Assembly: GCA_945865565.1 (NCBI GenBank)
Contig: CAMBEK010000007.1
Coordinates: 1-64,000, forward strand
Direction: 5' to 3'
Length of the DNA stretch: 64,000 nt
From: Pseudobacteriovorax antillogorgiicola
GTDB lineage: Bacteria; Bdellovibrionota_B; Oligoflexia; Oligoflexales; RGVZ01
Part shown: in pieces, positions 1 through 7,913 of the stretch
Layout of the letters: every line of letters starts with the position of its first letter
How positions within the stretch are numbered: position 1 is the first letter of the stretch
Translations under genes and position numbers: made by a program
Notes under the pieces: generated by a model
Seen by the model: the letters and a program-made list of their open reading frames with translations, nothing else
Databases searched by the model: none
What the model was told of the DNA's origin: nothing

Positions 1-69
1 CCAAGTCGACTCACGGTCGTTACCCTGAGGCGAAACAGCACCAATGCCTGTGATGACGACCCGCCGCAT
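1..69 (-). CDS. fabF: beta-ketoacyl-ACP synthase II (FabF-like), N-terminal fragment, runs off window
   Basis: Reverse complement of 1-69 reads [23 protein letters not shown], the canonical FabF/KAS N-terminus; start overlaps upstream stop (TGATG). Confidence 0.85.
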   Translation of the reverse strand, partial: MRRVVITGIGAVSPQGNDRESTW

Positions 70-1052
70 CAAAGGTTGACCTCCAAGGGTGGAGTTGGGG
101 GCAACCAAAAGTCGCCGCGGGCAATGTCTGTGGCAAACATGGTCCGGTAACCAAACTCCGCCTGCATCACGCGCTGGCCGTTTGCCGTCGCGACAGCCTG
201 GACGACCACGTCAGAGTTATGTTTCGTGGTGTCACCACTTTTTACGTCCACTTTCACGACAAACTGATCGCCAGGCTCAACAAATTTGCGCAGGCGGACG
301 TTGCGCACCCAAGTCGGGATCAATGCCCGGCCCCGCACGGGTGCGTCAATTTCGTCTTTGACAAGATACTGGCAGGTCTCACCGACAATGCTCAGCATCA
401 AAACCCCGGGGACGACAGGCTTGCGGGGAAAGTGATCGCGAAAATAGGGTTCGGACGACGCACAGTTCTTGAATGCGATGACTTGCTTGCCAGGTTCGTG
501 ATGGACGATCCCGTCGACGAGCCGCAGCGATTCAAAAGTCGACGCACCGGCAATCGCCTTTAGCCCCCGGGCCGCATTCAGATCCACGGAAGGTTTTGCG
601 TCTTTGAGGTCGGGGCGATAAAGGCGGTTGAACATCCGCCTCATGTTTTCGGGGTCATCAAAATCCTGCATTGGCAGCAGATATCCGCGCCCACAGGTAC
701 TGATTTGAATTGGTTTTCCGCGAACTGTCGCCCGACTTCTGGTGACCACGACGTCCTCGTCGTGATCGATGATCTCAACCAACATTTCAATCTGATCGCC
801 AGGCTCTGCCACACCCGTGTAAACCGTCAATTCATCGGCCAGTAAAACCGGACGTTTTTGAAAGTCTGCACCGACCATCTTGAGCCATGACGCCAGTTGG
901 GCAGCCGCCTCTGAAATCACCGTTGGACTCAAGATACGACGACCGTCTGGGAGCCAGTAAAAAAAAGGCTCGTTGCGGGTTACGTTTTTGACGCCCCGGA
1001 TGAACCTGCCTGGCTCATACTCGTGAATCCGGTCGACGTAGAAAAAGCCCAT
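69..1052 (-). CDS. double-hotdog beta-hydroxyacyl-ACP dehydratase (FabA/FabZ-like)
   Basis: ORF 69..1118; likely start [15 protein letters not shown] at 1052, just after the ACP stop. Two hotdog-like halves; second half has [14 protein letters not shown], first half has [12 protein letters not shown]. Confidence 0.8.
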   Translation of the reverse strand: MGFFYVDRIHEYEPGRFIRGVKNVTRNEPFFYWLPDGRRILSPTVISEAAAQLASWLKMVGADFQKRPVLLADELTVYTGVAEPGDQIEMLVEIIDHDEDVVVTRSRATVRGKPIQISTCGRGYLLPMQDFDDPENMRRMFNRLYRPDLKDAKPSVDLNAARGLKAIAGASTFESLRLVDGIVHHEPGKQVIAFKNCASSEPYFRDHFPRKPVVPGVLMLSIVGETCQYLVKDEIDAPVRGRALIPTWVRNVRLRKFVEPGDQFVVKVDVKSGDTTKHNSDVVVQAVATANGQRVMQAEFGYRTMFATDIARGDFWLPPTPPLEVNL

Positions 1053-1053
1053 C

Positions 1054-1569
1054 TCATACCATCGTGCTTGGAGAATCGCCCGATGTTGGTACAAACGCAT
1101 CCAGATCGCCACTGGCAACCTTGCGCTTTACAATATTGGCGAACACTTCAACGGTGAACAGAGATGGCAACTCGCGCAAGGGCAATCCCGCCTGAAGTTC
1201 TTCGGGATTTAACTCAGGCAAGATGGCGCGCATCCTTTCCGCGCCTTTGGCTTGCAGGATCGAGTTCACTTCGAATTCTTCCGGGGCAAGTCCCCCGCGG
1301 GCCATGCGCTCAATTTCGCGCTGCGGAATCTTGATGCTGAATTCACGTTCCAGTCGAAACATGATGTCCAAAAAATCAATGGACTCGGCGCCCAGATCGC
1401 GCATCAAATTCGATTTGAGGGAAATCGAATCCAATTCCACGCACAAGGAGTCCGCAACCACCTGGATTACTTTTTGATCGATCTCGGCAGGGGATAAATG
1501 GATCAAAGTTGGTTTTGCAGCGTTTTGCACGTCAGGTTCCTCCAGATGGGGGCTTGAGCACACTGGCAC
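1054..1569 (-). CDS. acyl carrier protein with extended C-terminus
   Basis: LMRDLGAESIDFLDIMFRLEREFSIKIP: phosphopantetheine Ser motif of ACPs; directly upstream of dehydratase and KAS. Confidence 0.85.
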   Translation of the reverse strand: MPVCSSPHLEEPDVQNAAKPTLIHLSPAEIDQKVIQVVADSLCVELDSISLKSNLMRDLGAESIDFLDIMFRLEREFSIKIPQREIERMARGGLAPEEFEVNSILQAKGAERMRAILPELNPEELQAGLPLRELPSLFTVEVFANIVKRKVASGDLDAFVPTSGDSPSTMV

Positions 1570-1667
1570 TTGCGCGAAATCTCAGTTTTTTTTGACTAAT
1601 ATTAAAACAGTAACCAACTCCCCTATGCACTGCAAGTCCTAAAAAACGCTATACTAATTGAACGATC

Positions 1668-2972
1668 ATGACAAACGAGTCCACAAAATCGTCATCACCA
1701 TTTTCGGGCCAACTGATGGACCGGCGATTTCTCGCTTTTTCAATCAAGTATGGCTTTCGTTCCCTAGCCCGCAATCGGCGCCGGACGATGCTCACCATTG
1801 CCACAGTCATGCTGTCTTCTGGGGTCACGATTATCACGAGCCGCTACTCCACTGCGGCAATCAGCCTTTGGGCCCAAGCCGCCAGCGACACCGGCCTGGG
1901 CCACGCCCAGATCCACGCCGAGGGATTCCTCAAAGACAGCGAATTGCTCAGTGAATCCCTCACCTTTCCCGAATCCAGTTCGTTCATGAGCAGTTTAACG
2001 ACCGACCCGGCCGTCTCCGTGGTGGCACCGCGATTGAGTTTCGAAGGTGTGATCTCCGCGAGAGACCAAACCCGCTATTTCATGGGAACTGCAGTTCATC
2101 CTGACTTGGAACTTCGGGTTTCACCGGCTTTGTTTAACCCCATGCGCCCCGGGGCCCTTGACCGCGGGGAATTCATCAATCCCCGCGACAAGGCCGGAAT
2201 CGTGATTGGGCGCGGACTCGCCGAGATGCTCAAACTGGATTTGGGCGACGAAGTCACTTTGCTTACAACTACCGTCACTGGCGGACTCAATGGAGTTGAC
2301 GGGGTTGTCCGCGGAATCATCGATGTCCCCTTGCCAAGTTTTTCCAAACGGGCTGTTTACCTGCGCCTGGACTATGCCCAGCAGCTTTTGCGCCTTCCTG
2401 GCCGCATCACCGAGGCCACAGTGCGCCTGCACGACCCATCCACTGCAGAATCATGGGTCGCCGCAAACACAGCCCGGGCCACCGCAGAAAAATTGGACCT
2501 GAAAGGCTGGTGGCAAATCGACGTGATCATCCGGCGGATTGAGGCCATCTGGAATTCCGTCGTTGGACTGATTTCATTTCTCCTCTTCATTTCATCGGCC
2601 CTCTCCGTGTTGAATATCATTTTCCTTCTGGTGGCAGAACGGACCGTAGAGATCGGAACCATGATGGCCATAGGGGCACGGGCAAGAGACATCAGAATTT
2701 TGTTCTGCATCGAAGGCGCCATGATTGGACTGATCGGTGGCGTGTCCGGGGTTATCGTGGCGAATCTGATCGTTGCCACCATGGGTGCTGTTGGGATCCC
2801 ACTGCAATCCCCGTTCAGCAGCGGCGTTTACATTTTGCACCCCAGCGTCAATACCGGCCTTTCCCTGGCAATCCTTGCCGGATCCGTTGTGGTGTGTGTT
2901 CTGGCTTCTTTGGCACCTGCTCAAAAAGCGGCAAGCGTTGAACCCGTCAAAGCCTTCAGGGGACAAATCTAA
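1668..2972 (+). CDS. ABC transporter permease, FtsX/MacB/LolC-E type
   Basis: N-terminal RNRRRTMLTIATVMLSSGVTI and C-terminal multi-TM FtsX-like domain (EIGTMMAIGARARDIRILFCIEGAMIGLIGG). Confidence 0.85.
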   Translation: MTNESTKSSSPFSGQLMDRRFLAFSIKYGFRSLARNRRRTMLTIATVMLSSGVTIITSRYSTAAISLWAQAASDTGLGHAQIHAEGFLKDSELLSESLTFPESSSFMSSLTTDPAVSVVAPRLSFEGVISARDQTRYFMGTAVHPDLELRVSPALFNPMRPGALDRGEFINPRDKAGIVIGRGLAEMLKLDLGDEVTLLTTTVTGGLNGVDGVVRGIIDVPLPSFSKRAVYLRLDYAQQLLRLPGRITEATVRLHDPSTAESWVAANTARATAEKLDLKGWWQIDVIIRRIEAIWNSVVGLISFLLFISSALSVLNIIFLLVAERTVEIGTMMAIGARARDIRILFCIEGAMIGLIGGVSGVIVANLIVATMGAVGIPLQSPFSSGVYILHPSVNTGLSLAILAGSVVVCVLASLAPAQKAASVEPVKAFRGQI

Positions 2973-3721
2973 TGCGCAATCGATTCAAGTTGGAAATCCT
3001 TCTCGTGGCAGGGACGTTATCATTGGGCGTCACCCGGACTCTGACCGCCGCAGAAAATCCACGAGAAATCATGCGCCGGGCTGAGGAAATCAGGGCTCCC
3101 CAAAGCAGCGAAATGAAAGTCAAACTGGATACCGTGAACACGGGAAAATCATCCAGCTACACCATGAAGGTCCTGGCGTCGACGGGCCGTCGCTCGTACT
3201 CAGAATTTCTCGCCCCGGCAGAAGAACGGGGGCGCAGGATGCTGGCCCTCGGACGCAACTACTTCTCGACCTTGCCCGACTCCAAAAGGGTTGTCCCCAT
3301 TTCACGCAGGGAGCTGATCGGAAACAGCGCCTTTGCTGTGGCAGACCTGTTTCAAATCGACACGGAAAAAGAATACGAACCCAAAATCGTTGGCACGGAA
3401 ACCATCGAAAATGCCCCGGCAACGAAACTGGAACTGACGGCGATTAGTGACGACGCGCCGTACGCAAAAATCCACTACTTCGTGCGCCCGGCGGATTCGT
3501 TTCCCGTCAGGGCACAGTTTTACGGTATCTCTGGAAAACTTCTGAAGACGTTGACCATGACATCAAAACGCGAACTTGCAGGGGCAATTCGTCCCGATAA
3601 ATTGCGCATGGACGACAACGTCACCACCGGCAAGTTCAGTGTTTGGAATACACTCTCGATGACGAAAAAAAATATTCCCGAACGGGTTTTTACGCGCGAG
3701 TATCTTCAGACTCAACAATGA
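2972..3721 (+). CDS. outer membrane lipoprotein-sorting (LolA-like) protein
   Basis: Signal peptide; ATSGRRSYSEFLAPAEERGRRML.../NYFSTLPDSKRVVPISRRELIGNSAF pattern of LolA-like proteins paired with FtsX permeases; overlaps permease stop. Confidence 0.7.
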   Translation: MRNRFKLEILLVAGTLSLGVTRTLTAAENPREIMRRAEEIRAPQSSEMKVKLDTVNTGKSSSYTMKVLASTGRRSYSEFLAPAEERGRRMLALGRNYFSTLPDSKRVVPISRRELIGNSAFAVADLFQIDTEKEYEPKIVGTETIENAPATKLELTAISDDAPYAKIHYFVRPADSFPVRAQFYGISGKLLKTLTMTSKRELAGAIRPDKLRMDDNVTTGKFSVWNTLSMTKKNIPERVFTREYLQTQQ

Positions 3722-4403
3722 GCCCGTCTCTCAGCCGGATGATCTTGCTGCAATAAGGCAAGACAGCTGGATCGTGGGTTGCGACCAGGACAGCCGCATC
3801 TTCCTCGACGCACAAGGCCTTCAAAAGTTCTAAAACCTTTTCTGAAGTGGCGTGGTCCAAATTGGCCGTGGGTTCGTCGGCCAAGATCACCTTTGGCTGG
3901 TTCATCAGGGCACGGGCCACGGAAACCCTCTGCATTTGCCCACCAGACAGGCGATTCACGGGTTGATTCATCTGGGCAGCCAATCCCACCCGGTCCAGCA
4001 GGTGACAGGCTCGTTCCATGAGGACCACCTCTGGCTCATCTGACCTTCCAATTTGACTGGGAAGAAGAACGTTTTCAAGGGTGGTTAAAACTGGAATCAA
4101 ATTAAAATTTTGAAAAACAAAACCGACCGTACGATTGCGAAAATGAGCCAAAGCATCACGGCCAAGAGCCTTTAAATCCTGACCGGCAACGACAACTCTG
4201 CCGGCGCTAGGTTGATCTAGTGCGCCGACCAGATTCAAGATCGTGGTCTTGCCGCTGCCTGACGGACCGACCAGGGCGGTCATTTCTCCGGCCTGCGCGC
4301 CCATCGAAACATCCTGAAGCGCTCCGATGGTGGACCGCCCGAGTTCAAAGCTCTTGGTTACGCCATGCAGCAAAACAACTTTTTGTTGATCGTGGGGCCT
4401 CAT
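3690..4403 (-). CDS. ABC transporter ATP-binding protein (LolD/MacB-like)
   Basis: Walker A GPSGSGKTT, signature LSGGQMQRVSVARAL, Walker B VILADEPTANLD; start 4403 overlaps lipoprotein stop (ATGA). Confidence 0.93.
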   Translation of the reverse strand: MRPHDQQKVVLLHGVTKSFELGRSTIGALQDVSMGAQAGEMTALVGPSGSGKTTILNLVGALDQPSAGRVVVAGQDLKALGRDALAHFRNRTVGFVFQNFNLIPVLTTLENVLLPSQIGRSDEPEVVLMERACHLLDRVGLAAQMNQPVNRLSGGQMQRVSVARALMNQPKVILADEPTANLDHATSEKVLELLKALCVEEDAAVLVATHDPAVLPYCSKIIRLRDGLIVESEDTRA

Positions 4404-5263
4404 TTGCGCTTGGCCGCCATGATCTGCGCGGCGGCGGATGATTTCGCATAATTCGCAAAATCGCGCTTCACTTGGGCATCCAAATCGGTCGTTACGTTTT
4501 TCTGCACCGCATCCCAACTCTGTTGCGCGGCGCGGATGGCCTGCAGAGACCGGCCGATGACGATCGTGTCGTTGTCCTTTGGATAAATAAGAAGAACCCC
4601 GGTCAGGGACTTCATCGCACCGCCCCGTTCCGTGACGAGTTTGTCCACCACGGCGATCCCGGCCTGGCCAAAAGGGAAAAAAGTCAGCGACCCGGAATAA
4701 TCGATCTTGGGCCGTTCGTTTCCCACTGCACCTTTGTAGTAATCGTAATCCAGTTTATTGAATTCCTTCGCCACGACATTTTTTGGCGTGTAAGTCACCG
4801 CCGTGTCCGTGGCAAAGGAACCATTTTTAAAATCAGTCGGGAAAAAGGCCTGAAGCCTGATGACTTCGGCGACGTCGGCGGGCTTTTGACCCGCAGCCAT
4901 CACGCCCGTATACATCGAGAAGGTGTAAAGTTTTTGATCCCCGTCGACACTATCGATCTTTTTCTCTTCGGCATTATCGGCAAAATATGGCGCATATTTT
5001 TCAGCACCACCGTCATAAAAGTATTCCTTTGTTGTATCCGCAACTCCGTCCTTGTATCTGCACAGAAAATTAATGGCTTCAGCCCCAGATGCCGTCGCGA
5101 TCCTTTGTTTTGCTGCATCAGCGCAAATACTCGATACCACGGCATCTCCTCCACCACCGGGCACCGGCCCCGAACTTTCAGGCGGCTTGCCGGCACAGCC
5201 AGATAAAGAAATGCCAACCGCAGCGGGTATGAGCAAGATTTTGACCATCGATCTAGTTTTCAT
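4400..5263 (-). CDS. lipoprotein of unknown function, co-transcribed with ABC ATPase
   Basis: Start at MKTRSMVKILLIPAAVGISLSGCAG (lipobox LSGC). Confidence 0.75.
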   Translation of the reverse strand: MKTRSMVKILLIPAAVGISLSGCAGKPPESSGPVPGGGGDAVVSSICADAAKQRIATASGAEAINFLCRYKDGVADTTKEYFYDGGAEKYAPYFADNAEEKKIDSVDGDQKLYTFSMYTGVMAAGQKPADVAEVIRLQAFFPTDFKNGSFATDTAVTYTPKNVVAKEFNKLDYDYYKGAVGNERPKIDYSGSLTFFPFGQAGIAVVDKLVTERGGAMKSLTGVLLIYPKDNDTIVIGRSLQAIRAAQQSWDAVQKNVTTDLDAQVKRDFANYAKSSAAAQIMAAKRK

Positions 5264-5304
5264 ATATCCCTCATCAACCCTTGCCTGACTATTACGCGGC
5301 CCGC

Positions 5305-6231
5305 CTATTTCGAATACATCATCGACAGATAGGCGAGATTTGTTTTGTCCTTGTTCCATGATGGCGTACATGAGGCGATCATCGTGATGTCGCCGCCATT
5401 GCGAAAGTCGTTCACAAAAACCATGCTGGTGGCAGGAAACAATCCGTAGCCACTATTTTCACCCCGCAAGGCGACGGCGATTTTAATCCCGATGGTGTTG
5501 GCTGTGTCGGCAAGGCGGCTGGCAGTCGCAGCAAAAACATTGGAACTGCAACCCGACAAGTCCGAATTGTAGACGCGGGTAACGGTATAGTCGGCCGTGA
5601 TGCTGCCATTGAATGTCACCGTAAAAGATGCGCGCCCCTGCGCGGCCAGGGTGCCAAAATCACGCGCCGATGATTGCTTTACCGGAAAGACTGGAAAGGG
5701 TTTATCCGCCGTAAAGGTCGTACCACCACTGCTGCTGAACGACTTGGCGAACACCAGATAGGCGTGCTGGGAATAATTTGTGTCGTTGGCGGGCCAGGTC
5801 GAAGATGGCGCGATGTTATAAACCGTCTGCCGGTTCATCCCCTGAAATCCTGCCTCAACCTGATCGCTATTTGGAGTGCGGGTTAAAATGGCGCCTTGCG
5901 ACGTCAATGTAAAAACAGAAGACCTGACCTCGGCCATCAACTGGGAGTTCGCGACGCCGTAGTTATTGAGGCTTCCACCGAGCAGGTTATCAGCGACGGC
6001 AAGATTGCCACTGCCACGATATTGAGCGGTCCCCTGCAGGTCATCACCCGAGGCATTACCGATTGAGGGGCCATTACCTCCTGGCAATTCCTGCGTCCCC
6101 TGATGCGATCCTCGGTGTTTCGAAGCAAAATTCGGCTGATAGGGAGACGGACCGCTGCAGCCAAAGGCAGCTACGACAAAAGTCGCAAGTAAGGTTTTCG
6201 CCCCATAATTTTTTAGGGAACCGAAGGACAC
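5305..6231 (-). CDS. hypothetical lipoprotein
   Basis: MSFGSLKNYGAKTLLATFVVAAFGCSG lipobox-like signal peptide; no recognised domain. Confidence 0.65.
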   Translation of the reverse strand: MSFGSLKNYGAKTLLATFVVAAFGCSGPSPYQPNFASKHRGSHQGTQELPGGNGPSIGNASGDDLQGTAQYRGSGNLAVADNLLGGSLNNYGVANSQLMAEVRSSVFTLTSQGAILTRTPNSDQVEAGFQGMNRQTVYNIAPSSTWPANDTNYSQHAYLVFAKSFSSSGGTTFTADKPFPVFPVKQSSARDFGTLAAQGRASFTVTFNGSITADYTVTRVYNSDLSGCSSNVFAATASRLADTANTIGIKIAVALRGENSGYGLFPATSMVFVNDFRNGGDITMIASCTPSWNKDKTNLAYLSMMYSK

Positions 6232-6328
6232 AAGTAACCCCCCGAAATCAGATCTCTCATCGGCTTGGCGCGTGGAAAAATTAAGATCTTCTTTGAGTGA
6301 CGCTAAATTACGGCCCGAGCCGAAAACG

Positions 6329-6357
6329 TTGGCAAGCCAGGCATCACGTAGTATAAT
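6329..6357 (+). promoter_or_regulatory. sigma70-type promoter for histidine kinase
   Basis: TTGGCA (6329-6334), 17-nt spacer, TATAAT (6352-6357), about 34 nt before the TTG start at 6391. Confidence 0.6.
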
Positions 6358-6390
6358 GAAATTATTAGACTTTTATGTGGAAGATAAAAT

Positions 6391-7539
6391 TTGGACAACA
6401 ACACAAAAAATAGCATGGAAGAGACCCTTCACTTCGTTGAAGGGCTAAAAAGGCAGTGGGTCGCAACCTTTGATGCGCTGATCGACCCAGTGATGATCAT
6501 TGGACCGGATTACCTGATTCACCGCGCCAATTTAGCTGCCGCCAAAATGGCCGCTGCAAATATCCCTGACGTCGACGTCCGCAAAATTGTTGGAATGAAA
6601 TGCCACAAGGTATTCGCGGGACGTTCGCAACCATGCCCCGGATGCAGCCTTCCGCAAACCCTGGCCGAGGGATTGCCCCATCAATTTCCATTAAGCAATG
6701 TCATCCCCGAACGCGAGTTTGAGGTAACCTCACAGCCTTTTCCTGAGAGCGATAAAAAGCGGCTTGCCGTCCATATTTACCGCGACCGGACGGAAGCCGC
6801 TGTCCTGCAATCACGACTCATTCAGAGCGAAAAGCTGGCATCCATTGGTCTGCTCGCCGGGGGCGTCGCCCATGAGATCAACAATCCGCTTGGCGGAATC
6901 ATGATTTTTTCCCAGATGCTGCTCCGCGAAATGCCCAAAGACAGCCCCTACTATAGCGACGTCGTGGAAATTGAGGCGGCATCACAGAGGTGCAAAGAAA
7001 TCGTTCAAGGGTTGGTTGATTTCGCCAGGATCCGACCCAATCTAGACGTACATCAGAAATTTCTCCCGGTCGATGCCGCGGAGGCCGTGCAATCCGCACT
7101 TCGATTTGGGCAAATCAATCTGAAACAAGAGACAAAGAAAAATATCCGGATCAAGGAAAACCTTGACGCAAAATCAACGTTAGTTCGCGGTGATAAAAAC
7201 CAAATCATCCAGGTGGTGCTAAATCTGCTGCAAAATGCAATTCAGGCCATGCCGAAGGGCGGCGATATAGTGCTGCGAGTGAAAAATGACAAAGCCAAGG
7301 AAAATTTGATCATCGAAATTTCGGATTCAGGCACGGGCATCAAGCCAGAGCACCTGAAAAAGATCTTCGATCCATTCTTTACGACGAAACAACCAGGTCA
7401 AGGCACCGGACTTGGGCTGTCGATTTGTTATGGGCTGGTCACAGGCATGGGGGGGAAAATTGCAGCCAGCAGCAAGGTCGGCGAAGGCACAACCTTTACA
7501 ATCACTTTCCCGCTAGACGCCTCCGGCCCGTCATCCTGA
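6391..7539 (+). CDS. PAS-domain sensor histidine kinase (soluble)
   Basis: H-box GGVAHEINNPLGGI, N-box NLLQNAIQAM, G-boxes SDSGTGIKPEH / GTGLGLSICYGLV; TTG start. Confidence 0.92.
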   Translation: MDNNTKNSMEETLHFVEGLKRQWVATFDALIDPVMIIGPDYLIHRANLAAAKMAAANIPDVDVRKIVGMKCHKVFAGRSQPCPGCSLPQTLAEGLPHQFPLSNVIPEREFEVTSQPFPESDKKRLAVHIYRDRTEAAVLQSRLIQSEKLASIGLLAGGVAHEINNPLGGIMIFSQMLLREMPKDSPYYSDVVEIEAASQRCKEIVQGLVDFARIRPNLDVHQKFLPVDAAEAVQSALRFGQINLKQETKKNIRIKENLDAKSTLVRGDKNQIIQVVLNLLQNAIQAMPKGGDIVLRVKNDKAKENLIIEISDSGTGIKPEHLKKIFDPFFTTKQPGQGTGLGLSICYGLVTGMGGKIAASSKVGEGTTFTITFPLDASGPSS

Positions 7540-7896
7540 GCTAATCCGTCATCCTGAGCGTTAGCGAAGGATCCTTTCCTCTACTCCGTCATCCTGAGCG
7601 TTAGCGAAGGATCCTTTCTTCCGCGTTGGGGAAAGGATTCTTCGGCCTACGGCCTCAAAATGACGAGCCAACCCGTCATCCTGAGCGTTAGCGAAGGATC
7701 CTTTCTTCCGCGTTGGGGAAAGGATTCTTCGGCCTTTGGCCTCAGAATGACGACCTAACCCGTCATCCTGAGCGTTAGCGAAGGATCCTTTCTTCCGCGT
7801 TGGGGAAAGGATTCTTCGGCCTACGGCCTCAGAATGACGGGCTAGCATCAGAATGACGGGCTAGCATCAGAGTGACGGGCCGGCCTCAGAATAGAG
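7529..7896. repeat. array of hairpin-forming repeats: three full 79-bp units (7587-7665, 7674-7752, 7761-7839; period 87 bp) flanked by partial half-units
   Basis: Each unit CGTCATCCTGAGCGTTAGCGAAGGATCC...GGATTCTTCGGCCTACGGCCTCAGAATGACG, with near-inverted ends; left partial copies at 7529 and 7547, right 19-bp partial copies after 7838. Confidence 0.95.
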
Positions 7897-7913
7897 AGCC
7901 GGCGTTCAACAAA

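Noticed and set aside
1650-1667. TATACT -10 immediately before the permease ATG (leaderless transcript)
   Set aside because: No convincing -35 at proper spacing; too weak to report as a promoter.
7561-7848. 95-aa [30 protein letters not shown] x3
   Set aside because: Translation of the 87-bp DNA repeat (29 codons); a well-known kind of spurious repeat-derived ORF rather than a protein.
7529-7896. CRISPR array
   Set aside because: Units are self-complementary hairpins, nearly identical over their whole length with an 8-nt gap; no unique spacers and no cas genes.
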